From: Prevotella sp.
GTDB taxonomy: Bacteria > Bacteroidota > Bacteroidia > Bacteroidales > Dysgonomonadaceae
Assembly (NCBI GenBank): GCA_031285905.1
Contig: JAITVH010000127.1
Location: 1-34,990, forward strand
Reading direction: 5' to 3'
Length of the DNA stretch: 34,990 bases
Positions 8,701 through 16,660 of this stretch are shown here, piece by piece (the first letter of the stretch is position 1; every line of letters begins with the position of its first letter). The notes under the pieces were generated by a model. That model worked only from the letters and a program-made list of their open reading frames with translations, made no database searches and had not been told where the DNA came from. A program made the translations under genes and the position numbers.

Positions 8701-9159
8701 ATGCATCAGCAGATATTTGGATTGTATTTTGAGGAATTTGAAATAGGAAGAACAATAAATCATTCTATATCAAAAACTATATTCGAAAGTGATAATAACC
8801 TTTTTTCGCTTTTGACAATGAATCATCACCCGGTTCATCTCAATATGGATTATGCTGAGCAGAATATGTACGGAAAAATATTGGTAGTAGGTACATTGGT
8901 ATTCTCTTTAGTGGTTGGTATTACTGTTCCTGATATAAGTGGAAAAGCTATTGCAAATTTGGAATATGAAAATGTAAAGCATTTAAACCCGGTTTTCATA
9001 AATGATACTATTTATGCTAAAACGAAAATCTTAGATAAGTGGAAATCCAAATCTAAAAATGACAGGGGGATTGTCTATGTTGAAACTGTAGGATACAACC
9101 AGCATGGTATAGATGTTATTAGTTTTAAAAGAAAAGTGTTAATCAAAAAAAAGGATTGA
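8701..9159 (+). CDS. MaoC-like (R)-hydratase/dehydratase, mesaconyl-CoA hydratase-like
   Basis: 152 aa, a single hot-dog fold domain. The opening LYFEEFEIGRTINHSISKTI and the active-site region FSLLTMNHHPVHLNMDYA are those of MaoC-like hydratases; the catalytic His is probably H46 and the residue usually Asp is Asn (N41), an arrangement I associate with the mesaconyl-CoA hydratase branch. These enzymes add water to an enoyl-CoA such as mesaconyl-CoA, or remove it. The gene begins 5 bp after the acyltransferase and ends 2 bp before a CitE/malyl-CoA-lyase-like gene, its usual partner in C4/C5 acyl-CoA pathways. Finding it between an acyltransferase and a glycosyltransferase points to production or processing of an acyl-CoA used on a glycan; this is inference. 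Confidence 0.82.
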   Translation: MHQQIFGLYFEEFEIGRTINHSISKTIFESDNNLFSLLTMNHHPVHLNMDYAEQNMYGKILVVGTLVFSLVVGITVPDISGKAIANLEYENVKHLNPVFINDTIYAKTKILDKWKSKSKNDRGIVYVETVGYNQHGIDVISFKRKVLIKKKD

Positions 9160-9161
9160 GT

Positions 9162-10097
9162 ATGAAAGCAGACTTCTTGATGCGTAGTTTAATGTTTGTT
9201 CCTGCACATAATTATCGATTATTAATACATGCAGCCGATACAGAAGCCGATATCTTATTATTGGATATTGAGGATTCCGCTCCATATGCAGAAAATAAAC
9301 AAACAGCGAGAGAAAATATAAAAAATAGTGTTTCTGCCGGATTATTTAGGGATAAAATATTATTTCCCAGGGTAAACGATCAGAGAAGCGGACAACTATT
9401 AAAAGATGTATATCAATTAACGATAGATGGGGTTAAGGGGTTTATGTATCCTAAAGTTAAAAGTGCAGATGATATTCGTTTCTTTAGTAAATTGTTAGAA
9501 ACTATTGAATATGAAAAATCTTTTCCTCTGAATACATTTAAGATAATACCATTAATAGAGACAGCAAATGCAGTAATGAATATTCAGGATATTTGCGAAG
9601 CCTGCCCCGAGCGATTGGTTGCCGTTGCTTTTGGTAGTGAAGATTTTATTGTAGATATAGGAGGATGGCATGATGCGGAAGGAGATAACCTCTTTACGGC
9701 GCGATCTATGATTGCACTAGGGGCACGAGCAAAAGGGGTGATACCTATTGACACTACTCATATTCAAGTTCACAATCTGAAGCAATTAAAGCAGATACTT
9801 ATTTCATCTAAAAAGTTGGGATTCGAAGGAATGTTGGTATTACATCCTAAGGAATTGCCATTGGTACACGAATACTATTCACCATCTGAAAGTGATGTGC
9901 AATGGGCAAAAGAAGTAATGCTATTATCGGATGGGATAATGGAAAGAGGGGAAAGTGTGGCCATAAGAAATAATAAATTTATAGGCCCTCCAATAGTAAA
10001 GAAAGCTCAGATTATTTTAGATAAACAAAATATGATAGAAGACAAGGAGTATAAACTACATGGCGCCACTAATAAGTATTTGCTGTTTGACGTATAA
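9162..10097 (+). CDS. HpcH/HpaI aldolase family, CitE / malyl-CoA lyase-like
   Basis: 311 aa from the ATG at 9162; a slightly longer frame would need a TTG. Family features in order: MRSLMFVPA (R8, CoA contact), LLLDIEDSAPYAEN (E37, D38), FPRVND (R70), IIPLIETANAVMN (E133, Mg2+ ligand), AFGSEDFIVDIG (E160/D161, Mg2+ site), and the LGFEGMLVLHPKELP block before a C-terminal lid. It is closer to CitE-like and beta-methylmalyl/malyl-CoA lyases than to HpaI aldolases. These catalyse reversible C-C cleavage of a 3-hydroxy-dicarboxylyl-CoA into glyoxylate plus acetyl- or propionyl-CoA. No other citrate lyase subunit (CitD, CitF) is nearby, so a citrate lyase role is unlikely. The 3' end overlaps the next gene by 38 bp, indicating coupled expression. 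Confidence 0.85.
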   Translation: MKADFLMRSLMFVPAHNYRLLIHAADTEADILLLDIEDSAPYAENKQTARENIKNSVSAGLFRDKILFPRVNDQRSGQLLKDVYQLTIDGVKGFMYPKVKSADDIRFFSKLLETIEYEKSFPLNTFKIIPLIETANAVMNIQDICEACPERLVAVAFGSEDFIVDIGGWHDAEGDNLFTARSMIALGARAKGVIPIDTTHIQVHNLKQLKQILISSKKLGFEGMLVLHPKELPLVHEYYSPSESDVQWAKEVMLLSDGIMERGESVAIRNNKFIGPPIVKKAQIILDKQNMIEDKEYKLHGATNKYLLFDV

Positions 10098-11007
10098 CCA
10101 CGAGCGATTTATTCGTCAATGCCTCAATGGATTTTTGATGCAAAATACTACATTTACATTTGAAGTATTGATTCATGATGATGCATCTACAGATGCAACA
10201 GCTAATATTATTGAAGAATATAGAAAGAAATATCCTGATATTATAAAACCTATATATCAGAAAGAAAATCAATATAGGAAAGGTGTAATGAATACTCTTA
10301 CATATCAGCTGCCTCGTGCAAAAGGTAAATATATTGCTTTTTGTGAAGGTGACGATTATTGGACTGATGAATATAAATTACAGAAACAAATTGATTTTCT
10401 CGAAGCTAATCCGGATTATACGTTATGTTGTCATAGGTATCATATATATGATGTAGAAGATAATAGATGGGAGCCTGAACAGGGATATTATAAAGAACTG
10501 TTTAGTGGAAATGAAGAAGGAATATCTTTTAATTTTGAATTCAATCTTAATTATTGGTTGACAAAACTTTTAACCGTTGTTTTTAGACGGGATACTATCG
10601 ATTCAGTTGATTTTTCGAAATATAATTATTTTAGGGATACTCATCTTTTTTATTATATACTGAAGAAAGGAGATGGCTATTGTATGAATTTTTATGGAGG
10701 AGTTTATAATAGGCATCTAAATGGAATTTTTAGTAAAAGGAGTGATAAAGCCCATATTCACTATAATGTTTATAAAGACCTATTTGTAAACAACAGACGG
10801 GATAAAGAATTAAAAAGATTATATCAGATAGTATTACTTCGGAAAATAAATGCAGATGTGTTGAATCCCGAAATAAAACTTAGTGACTCTTTAAAAATAG
10901 CAATTGAACCATTGCTATATGGAAAGGATATTAAAACAACATTTCAGGCAGTTCGACGCATACTCAGAGATCGATTATGGCGTATAAAGAATACATTCTT
11001 AAAATGA
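10060..11007 (+). CDS. Family 2 glycosyltransferase
   Basis: 315 aa. A GT-A fold is evident from LISICCLTYNHERFIRQCLNGFL (residues about 4-26), the nucleotide-sugar motif HDDASTDAT (about 47-55), and KYIAFCEGDDYWTDEYKLQKQIDFL containing the metal-binding acidic cluster (about 90-115). The C-terminal part is basic and lacks membrane helices, as in soluble glycan-assembly transferases. It uses the only Met before the first strand as start, overlapping the upstream CitE-like gene by 38 bp. Donor and acceptor are unknown. As the last gene of the four-gene run it probably adds or extends the sugar that the preceding acyl-modification enzymes decorate (inference). Confidence 0.88.
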   Translation: MAPLISICCLTYNHERFIRQCLNGFLMQNTTFTFEVLIHDDASTDATANIIEEYRKKYPDIIKPIYQKENQYRKGVMNTLTYQLPRAKGKYIAFCEGDDYWTDEYKLQKQIDFLEANPDYTLCCHRYHIYDVEDNRWEPEQGYYKELFSGNEEGISFNFEFNLNYWLTKLLTVVFRRDTIDSVDFSKYNYFRDTHLFYYILKKGDGYCMNFYGGVYNRHLNGIFSKRSDKAHIHYNVYKDLFVNNRRDKELKRLYQIVLLRKINADVLNPEIKLSDSLKIAIEPLLYGKDIKTTFQAVRRILRDRLWRIKNTFLK

Positions 11008-11010
11008 AAT

Positions 11011-11052
11011 ATTGACAAAGTTGTCAATAAATTAAAAAAAGAATTATATTTG
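11011..11052 (+). promoter_or_regulatory. Promoter with perfect palindrome over the -33 region
   Basis: TATATTTG at 11045-11052 matches the -7 consensus. A TTG at 11021-11023 lies 21 bp upstream, a suitable -33 box. That TTG is inside a perfect palindrome, ATTGACAA-AG-TTGTCAAT at 11011-11028, immediately after the glycosyltransferase stop. A dimeric regulator bound there would block or control the promoter of the GH140-like gene. Confidence 0.55.
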
Positions 11053-11086
11053 TTAACCATGTAAATGTCCTAAATAATATGATACT

Positions 11087-12466
11087 ATGAAGCAAATTTA
11101 TTTTCTCTTATTACTGTTCTTTTCTTTACTCTCCGTATCTTCTCAAGAAGATATATGGAAGGGGAAATCCGTAAAGATATCTAATGGAAATCTTGAAGTA
11201 TCTGCAAATGGAAGATATATCCAACATAAGAATGGAACCCCCTTTTTCTATTTAGGTGATACCGCTTGGGAACTTTTTCATCGTTTGAATGAAGAAGAAA
11301 CAGAAATGTATTTAGAAAACCGCAGAGCTAAAGGATTTACTGTAATTCAAGCAGTGGTTTTGGCCGAACATAACGGGTTGAATACCACAAACCGAAACGG
11401 AGATAAGCCTTTGATAGATAATGATCCTTTAAAGCCAAATGAAAATTATTTTAAGTGGGTGGATAAAGTAATAAAGATGGCTGAAAAGAAAGGGTTATAT
11501 ATTGGTTTACTCCCTACTTGGGGTGATAAAGTAGATAAAAAATGGGGTGTAGGCCCTGAAATCTTTAATAAAGAGAATGCCTATACTTATGGAGCATGGC
11601 TCGGTAAAAGATATCAAAAGAGCAAGAATATAATTTGGATTGTAGGGGGAGATCGTCCGGGTGGCGAGCAGAATTATGAGATATGGGAAGCGATGGCAAA
11701 GAGTATTAAGAGTGAGGACAATAACCATCTGATGACTTTCCATCCTAGTGGAGATGCTTCGTCGTCACAATGGTTCCATAACAGCGAATGGCTTGATTTT
11801 AATATGGCTCAAACTGGACATTGTCATCGCAGATATGAATTTTATAGTAATCATATTGTGAACGATTATAATAAGGCTCCTGTAAAACCATGTATGGATG
11901 GAGAACCTAATTATGAAAATCATCCTATTTGCTGGAAACCGGATGAACAGGGTTGGTTCGATGATGTTGATGTACGATTATCTGCATACTGGAGTTTATT
12001 TTCCGGAGCCTTTGGATATACATATGGTTGCCATGATATTTGGCAGATGCTTGATGAGGGAAGAACACCTGTTGGTTTTGCCAGAGGAAATTGGAAGGTG
12101 TCCCTTGATTTGCCGGGAGCTTATGATATGATCCATATACGCCGACTATTAGAGCCTTTAGATTGGGATACGAGGAAACCTGTTGATGATATTATCGTGT
12201 CGGATAATACTTCCCCGAAAGATAGGATTGTCGCATTAGCTGGTAAAGACTATATTTTGATTTATTTCCCTACAGGTAAGGAAGCTGTGTTTAACTTAAC
12301 AAAACTGGAACTTGCTCAGAATTTATCCATGAAGTGGTTTGATCCACGTACAGGAGAATATAAAGATGCCGGAGGGTTACAGAATATAAAGAATCATAAG
12401 ATTACTCCACCTACCTCAGGACATGGAAATGACTGGATTCTGGTTATTGGTAGAACTCCAAAGTAA
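11087..12466 (+). CDS. GH140-like (DUF4038) secreted glycosidase
   Basis: 459 aa with a clear signal peptide (MKQIYFLLLLFFSLLSVSSQ). The DUF4038 domain begins at HKNGTPFFYLGDTAWELFHRL (about 47-67) and forms a TIM barrel. IIWIVGGDRPGG places an acid/base candidate at D189, and MDGEPNYE a nucleophile candidate at E273; these match the Asp/Glu pair expected for GH140 (founder: an apiosidase acting on rhamnogalacturonan-II). The last roughly 90 residues (KDYILIYFPTG ... MKWFDPRTGEYKDAG) are the C-terminal beta domain often labelled collagen-binding. No SusC/SusD pair is adjacent, so it stands outside a standard polysaccharide utilisation locus. The specific substrate is not predictable from sequence. 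Confidence 0.85.
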   Translation: MKQIYFLLLLFFSLLSVSSQEDIWKGKSVKISNGNLEVSANGRYIQHKNGTPFFYLGDTAWELFHRLNEEETEMYLENRRAKGFTVIQAVVLAEHNGLNTTNRNGDKPLIDNDPLKPNENYFKWVDKVIKMAEKKGLYIGLLPTWGDKVDKKWGVGPEIFNKENAYTYGAWLGKRYQKSKNIIWIVGGDRPGGEQNYEIWEAMAKSIKSEDNNHLMTFHPSGDASSSQWFHNSEWLDFNMAQTGHCHRRYEFYSNHIVNDYNKAPVKPCMDGEPNYENHPICWKPDEQGWFDDVDVRLSAYWSLFSGAFGYTYGCHDIWQMLDEGRTPVGFARGNWKVSLDLPGAYDMIHIRRLLEPLDWDTRKPVDDIIVSDNTSPKDRIVALAGKDYILIYFPTGKEAVFNLTKLELAQNLSMKWFDPRTGEYKDAGGLQNIKNHKITPPTSGHGNDWILVIGRTPK

Positions 12467-12514
12467 AGAACATTTAGGAAGAATCTGTTGTTTTATTATA
12501 ATAAAATAAATGAT

Positions 12515-12880
12515 ATGACACAGATTAAATTGAAACGAGTATATGAAGACTATAATGAAAATGATGGTTTTCGTGTATTAGTAGATCGTTTGTGGCCTCG
12601 TGGAGTGAAGAAAGAACATTTACACTACGACTTATGGGCTAAAGATATTACTCCATCGTCAGAGTTAAGGATATGGTTTCACAAAGATTCAGGGAAACAT
12701 TGGAACGATTTTGTTAAGATGTATCAAAAAGAGCTAAGTGGATCAGAAGCTCTCTCGCATTTTGTAAATGCAATCAAGGATAAAGATGTGATAACTCTTC
12801 TATATGCCTCGAAAGAACCTATACATAATCATGCCAGAATATTGAAGGAATATTTAGATAAAGCACTAGCAAAAGGATAA
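12515..12880 (+). CDS. DUF488 family protein (YeaO-like)
   Basis: 121 aa from the ATG at 12515; extending to 12488 would require a TTG. Typical DUF488 segments are visible: IKLKRVYED, GFRVLVDRLWPRGVKKE, LRIWFHKD and the C-terminal VITLLYASKEPIHNHARILKEYL. The length matches the YeaO subgroup. The biochemical function of the family is not established. It sits 48 bp after the glycosidase and about 50 bp before proC, and may be co-transcribed with the former. Confidence 0.82.
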   Translation: MTQIKLKRVYEDYNENDGFRVLVDRLWPRGVKKEHLHYDLWAKDITPSSELRIWFHKDSGKHWNDFVKMYQKELSGSEALSHFVNAIKDKDVITLLYASKEPIHNHARILKEYLDKALAKG

Positions 12881-12899
12881 AGACTTTTTATTTATTTAC

Positions 12900-12907
12900 T
12901 ACATTTG
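12900..12907 (+). promoter_or_regulatory. -7 element TACATTTG upstream of proC
   Basis: Exact TAnnTTTG match located 26 bp before the proC ATG. No clear -33 TTTG is seen at the expected spacing. Confidence 0.4.
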
Positions 12908-12933
12908 TTTTTCAATATTCTAAAATAAATATT

Positions 12934-13716
12934 ATGAGAATCTCAATTATAGGAGCAGGAAATATGGGAGGAGCTATTGCTTCTGGTTTGGCAATCAGTG
13001 AAGAAATAAGACCTCAGGATATAACAGTTATTGACCATAGTGGTAAGAATGTTACGCGTCTAAAAGCAATAGCTCAGGATATGAATATTGTAGTAAGTGA
13101 ATATGATTCACTTTCAACGGCTGACATAATAATTATTGCTGTAAAACCATGGTTAGTAGAAGAGGTTTTGAACACACACAAGACTTTAATAAAGCCAAAC
13201 CAATTGATGGTATCGGTCGCAGCAATTGTGACTTTGGAAGAATTGATAAAATGGACTTCTCCGGAGCAACCTGTATTTAGGGTAGTTCCCAATACAGCCA
13301 TAGCTGTCAGGCAAAGTATGACATATATTAGTTCTGCAAATGTAAATGAGCAACAACGACAACAAATATCAGATATTTTTGCTTTACTAGGTAAAGTTGA
13401 AAATGTAGACCAGAAAATAATACCTGCTATCACATCATTGACATCCTGTGGAATTGCTTTCGCTTTGCGTTACATAAGGGCTGCTTCAGAAGGTGGTGTA
13501 GAAATGGGAATCTATCCCGAACAGGCGAAGAATGCAGTTTTACAGACCTTGCGTGGGGCTATAGAATTGCTGGAGGCAACAGGTAATCACCCCGAGCATG
13601 AAATAGATAAAGTGACTACTCCTGGAGGAATTACAATCAAAGGGCTAAATGAAATGGAACATGCAGGGTTTACTTCATCTGTTATTCGAGGATTAAAAGC
13701 CAGTAACGTAAAATAA
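12934..13716 (+). CDS. proC: Pyrroline-5-carboxylate reductase
   Basis: 260 aa, normal for ProC. The N-terminus MRISIIGAGNMGGAIASGL is the dinucleotide-binding Rossmann motif. Further hallmarks are IIIAVKPWLVEEVL (about 69-82), FRVVPNTAIAVRQSMT (about 113-128), and the C-terminal signature VTTPGGITIKGLNEMEHAGF. It reduces 1-pyrroline-5-carboxylate to L-proline with NAD(P)H in the cytoplasm, the last step of proline synthesis. It ends 15 bp before a strong terminator hairpin, so it closes its transcript. Confidence 0.95.
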   Translation: MRISIIGAGNMGGAIASGLAISEEIRPQDITVIDHSGKNVTRLKAIAQDMNIVVSEYDSLSTADIIIIAVKPWLVEEVLNTHKTLIKPNQLMVSVAAIVTLEELIKWTSPEQPVFRVVPNTAIAVRQSMTYISSANVNEQQRQQISDIFALLGKVENVDQKIIPAITSLTSCGIAFALRYIRAASEGGVEMGIYPEQAKNAVLQTLRGAIELLEATGNHPEHEIDKVTTPGGITIKGLNEMEHAGFTSSVIRGLKASNVK

Positions 13717-13731
13717 GATGTTAACATATTA

Positions 13732-13770
13732 AATAAAGCCTCGCTTATAGACAGTAAGCGAGGCTTTATT
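13732..13770 (+). terminator. Intrinsic terminator after proC
   Basis: A perfect 16-bp stem (13732-13747 with 13755-13770), GC-rich at its centre (GCCTCGC/GCGAGGC), with a 7-nt loop and flanking A and T runs. It begins 16 bp after the proC stop codon. Confidence 0.88.
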
Positions 13771-13896
13771 GTTATAAATATTGTTATATAAAACCAATAA
13801 GATATAGATAATGTATATATGGCTGTTTTTGTGATTATTACAAATTTGTTAATAATAAAAAACTAAATCCTTATAAAGGATCTCGTATATAAATAT

Positions 13897-13904
13897 TATC
13901 TTTA
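13897..13904 (+). promoter_or_regulatory. Possible -7 element (TATCTTTA) for the recJ leader
   Basis: Seven of the eight positions fit TAnnTTTG, with A in place of the final G. Initiation about 7 bp downstream would put the 5' end of the RNA right at the hairpin beginning at 13911. No good -33 box. Confidence 0.3.
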
Positions 13905-13910
13905 CGTATT

Positions 13911-14012
13911 CGTAGGGGACTGCTTTTTCATGTGCGAAAAGTATCTACGTGGAGGTTTGAAAATCAGCTTAACAGCGAAAGATTTAACAAATTTATCTAA
14001 TAAATAACCTCC
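13911..14012 (+). ncRNA. Structured recJ leader or small RNA candidate
   Basis: In a gap of about 325 bp before recJ, CGTAG (13911-13915) pairs with CTACG (13945-13949), and inside it ACT plus TTTTC pairs with GAAAA plus GT, capped by a 6-nt loop and interrupted by small bulges. Further on, GGAGGTT (13951-13957) is complementary to AACCTCC (14006-14012), about 30 nt before the recJ ATG. The stretch has no good reading frame. I do not recognise a known RNA family. It could be a regulatory 5' leader, an independent small RNA or chance structure. Confidence 0.35.
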
Positions 14013-14042
14013 TTGAGACAGAAAAAAGAAAAACTATATATA

Positions 14043-15770
14043 ATGATTTACAAATGGAATTACGAAGACCTAACCACCCAGCAAAAAGAGCAGAGAGATG
14101 AGCTCGCGAAGAAATTAGGCATAAGTCCTGTTCTTTGCCAACTCTTGATACAGAGAGGAATATCTGCAGAAGATGAAGCTTTTAAGTTTTTTCACCCTAG
14201 CTTGAAGGATTTACACGATCCCTTTCTGCTCCCGGATATGGACAAAGCTATTAAGAGAATAGAAAAGGCACTGGGACAAAAACAGCGTATATTAATATAC
14301 GGTGATTACGATGTGGACGGAACTACGGCCGTTGCACTTGTTTATAAATTTTTGCGGAAGTTTACGACCAATCTGGACTATTACATCCCGGATCGTTACG
14401 ATGAAGGATATGGTATTTCTGAACAAGGCATAGATTATGCAGAGGAGACAGGTGTAAAGCTTATTATCGCACTTGATTGTGGGATTAAAGCTATTGAAAA
14501 GGTAGCATACGCAAAGGAAAAAGGGATTGATTTTATCATCGGCGATCATCATATGCCGGACGATATTCTTCCCGATGCCGTAGCAGTGATTGATGCTAAG
14601 AGGTTGGACTCGATTTATCCTTACGAACATCTTTCAGGATGTGGAGTAGGGTTTAAGCTTGTTCAGGCATTAGCTCAGAATAACAAGATTGATTTTTCTG
14701 AATTGACAGATTTACTTGATCTGGTAGCAGTAAGCGTGGCTTCAGATATCGTGCCTATTACCGGAGAAAACAGGATATTGACTTACTACGGACTGAAGCA
14801 GATTAATTCTAATCCCAGTCTTGGATTAAAAGGTATTATCGACATCTGTGGTTTAACTTATAAGCAGATAACCGTCAATGACATTATATTTAAAATCGGA
14901 CCGCGAATAAATGCTTCGGGGCGTATGATGAAGGGTAAGGAGGCGGTTGATTTGCTGTTATCGAACAGTATAGAGGATGCTAGGGAAAAAAGTGCCAATA
15001 TTGATCATTACAATGATGATAGGCGTGAATTAGATAAGAGGATAACAGAAGAGGCCATTCAATTCATAGATGAAAATGTGGATATGAAAGTAAAGAAAAG
15101 CATTGTTATCTATAATGAGGGCTGGCACAAAGGTGTTATAGGTATCGTTGCTTCCAGATTAACGGAAAAATATCTTCGTCCGGCGGTTGTTCTTACTAAG
15201 TCTCAGAATTTGATAACAGGGTCGGCTCGTTCTGTAATGGGCTTTGATGTATATAAGGCTATAGAAGCCTGTAAAGATATTTTAGAGAATTTTGGAGGGC
15301 ATACTTATGCGGCAGGGCTTTCTCTTAAAGAAGAAAACCTACAGGAGTTCAAACGACGTTTCGAAGCATTATCATTAGAGACAATTGCTCCCGAAATGAT
15401 GCGTCCGCAGATATGCATAGATGCTATGCTGGAATTTAAGGACATTAATAATAAATTTATGGCTGATTTAGCAATCTTTGCACCATTTGGCCCTGAAAAT
15501 TTAAGTCCGATTTTTGCTACTTGCGGAGTGCTGGATTATGGGACAAGTAAATTGGTAGGAAAAGATAATGTACATTTGAAGTTGGAGATGATAGATGCTA
15601 CGACGTCTTTTCCAGTTAATGGTATTGCGTTCCGGCAAAAAGACAGTTATAAAAGAGTAAAAAGTGGTGAGCCTTTTGATATTTGTTATACTCTGGAAGA
15701 AAATAATCATAACGGAAAAATAAATATCCAACTGTATGTAAAAGATATAGATACAGGACAACTTTCATAA
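14043..15770 (+). CDS. recJ: Single-stranded-DNA-specific exonuclease RecJ
   Basis: 575 aa from the ATG at 14043 (MIYKWNYEDL); a frame extended to 14013 would need a TTG and adds ten unconserved residues. The DHH phosphoesterase motifs are present: GDYDVDGTTA (D88, D90) and IIGDHHMPDD (D168-H169-H170). LSGCGVGFKLVQAL follows, then DHHA1 residues in WHKGVIGIVASRLTEKY, a GSARSVMGFDVYKAI segment and an FGGHTYAAGLSL glycine-rich block, with a C-terminal OB-like domain (FAPFGPENLSPIF). RecJ degrades single-stranded DNA 5' to 3' in recombination and repair. It is followed 15 bp later by a lipoprotein gene, and recQ, a functional partner in RecF-pathway repair, lies just beyond. Confidence 0.94.
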   Translation: MIYKWNYEDLTTQQKEQRDELAKKLGISPVLCQLLIQRGISAEDEAFKFFHPSLKDLHDPFLLPDMDKAIKRIEKALGQKQRILIYGDYDVDGTTAVALVYKFLRKFTTNLDYYIPDRYDEGYGISEQGIDYAEETGVKLIIALDCGIKAIEKVAYAKEKGIDFIIGDHHMPDDILPDAVAVIDAKRLDSIYPYEHLSGCGVGFKLVQALAQNNKIDFSELTDLLDLVAVSVASDIVPITGENRILTYYGLKQINSNPSLGLKGIIDICGLTYKQITVNDIIFKIGPRINASGRMMKGKEAVDLLLSNSIEDAREKSANIDHYNDDRRELDKRITEEAIQFIDENVDMKVKKSIVIYNEGWHKGVIGIVASRLTEKYLRPAVVLTKSQNLITGSARSVMGFDVYKAIEACKDILENFGGHTYAAGLSLKEENLQEFKRRFEALSLETIAPEMMRPQICIDAMLEFKDINNKFMADLAIFAPFGPENLSPIFATCGVLDYGTSKLVGKDNVHLKLEMIDATTSFPVNGIAFRQKDSYKRVKSGEPFDICYTLEENNHNGKINIQLYVKDIDTGQLS

Positions 15771-15785
15771 ACTAAAACATTTATA

Positions 15786-16580
15786 ATGAAAAAAGCGTTT
15801 TTAATTATAATATTAGCATTGTTTGTCTTTTCCGCTTGTGGAGGTAAAACAGGAAAAGAAAATACTAAGGAACAAAAAAGCGGATCGGAAAACGTGGTGG
15901 AAGAATATATTAAGGCTGATGTATATGAAACCAATGATGGCTCACTGAAAGTAACGCTTGTGGGGCATGGATCGTTGATGTTTGAATACAAAGGAAAAGT
16001 GATTCATGTAGATCCTTATTCTAAGGTTGCGGATTATACCAAACTACCTCAGGCTGATCTCATATTGATAACCCATGAACATGGTGACCATTTAGACACA
16101 GCTGTCATCAATGTGCTAAAGAAAGAAGGTACGGATTTTATTGTCTCGAAGGTTGTAAATGAAATACTGGGATATGGGGATGTAATGAGCAATGGCGATA
16201 ATACAACTTGCGAAGGCATATCCATACAGGCAGTTCCGGCCTACAATATTGTGAGTAAAAAACCGGATGGCGAAGCATATCACCCTAAAGGGAGAGGAAA
16301 TGGATATATTCTTGTTTTTGGAGATAAAAAAGTATATATAGCCGCTGATACCGAGAATATACCCGAAATGGATGCCCTGAAAGGAACTATCGATATTGCA
16401 TTTATGCCTAAGAATCTGCCATATACCATGTCTGACGATATGTTTATCGATGCTGCTAAAAAGGTTACGCCAAAGGTACTTTATCCATATCATATGTCGG
16501 AATTTGACAATGAGAAAATTGGTAAAGCTTTAGAGGATACAGGTATAAAGATAGAAGTCCGCCCAATGAAAAATATTTAA
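15786..16580 (+). CDS. Metallo-beta-lactamase-fold lipoprotein (UlaG-like hydrolase)
   Basis: 264 aa. A lipoprotein signal is clear: MKKAFLIIILALFVFSAC with the acylated Cys at residue 18, followed by a charged linker. The catalytic domain starts at about residue 53 (LKVTLVGHGSLMFEYKGKVIHVDP) and has the metal-binding motif THEHGDHLD (H97, H99, D101, H102), a GYILVFGDKKVYIAADTE block (second-site Asp) and a final LYPYHMSEFD His. This is the compact MBL fold of the UlaG/YcfC-like group. The substrate is unknown; the location should be the inner face of the outer membrane or the periplasm. It is probably co-transcribed with recJ, which lies 15 bp upstream. Confidence 0.85.
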   Translation: MKKAFLIIILALFVFSACGGKTGKENTKEQKSGSENVVEEYIKADVYETNDGSLKVTLVGHGSLMFEYKGKVIHVDPYSKVADYTKLPQADLILITHEHGDHLDTAVINVLKKEGTDFIVSKVVNEILGYGDVMSNGDNTTCEGISIQAVPAYNIVSKKPDGEAYHPKGRGNGYILVFGDKKVYIAADTENIPEMDALKGTIDIAFMPKNLPYTMSDDMFIDAAKKVTPKVLYPYHMSEFDNEKIGKALEDTGIKIEVRPMKNI

Positions 16581-16594
16581 TTAGTAAATTCGAG

Positions 16595-16630
16595 AATTAG
16601 CAAATTTGGAAAAATGTTCATTTGCTAATT
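16595..16630. repeat. Inverted repeat AATTAGCAAAT / ATTTGCTAATT before recQ
   Basis: A perfect 11-bp inverted repeat (16595-16605 with 16620-16630) with a 14-nt loop lies between the lipoprotein gene and recQ. A further related GCTAATT occurs at 16648-16654. It may act as a weak terminator or be a small AT-rich intergenic repeat. Confidence 0.55.
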
Positions 16631-16660
16631 TGATAATCGTCAAATGAGCTAATTAGAAGA

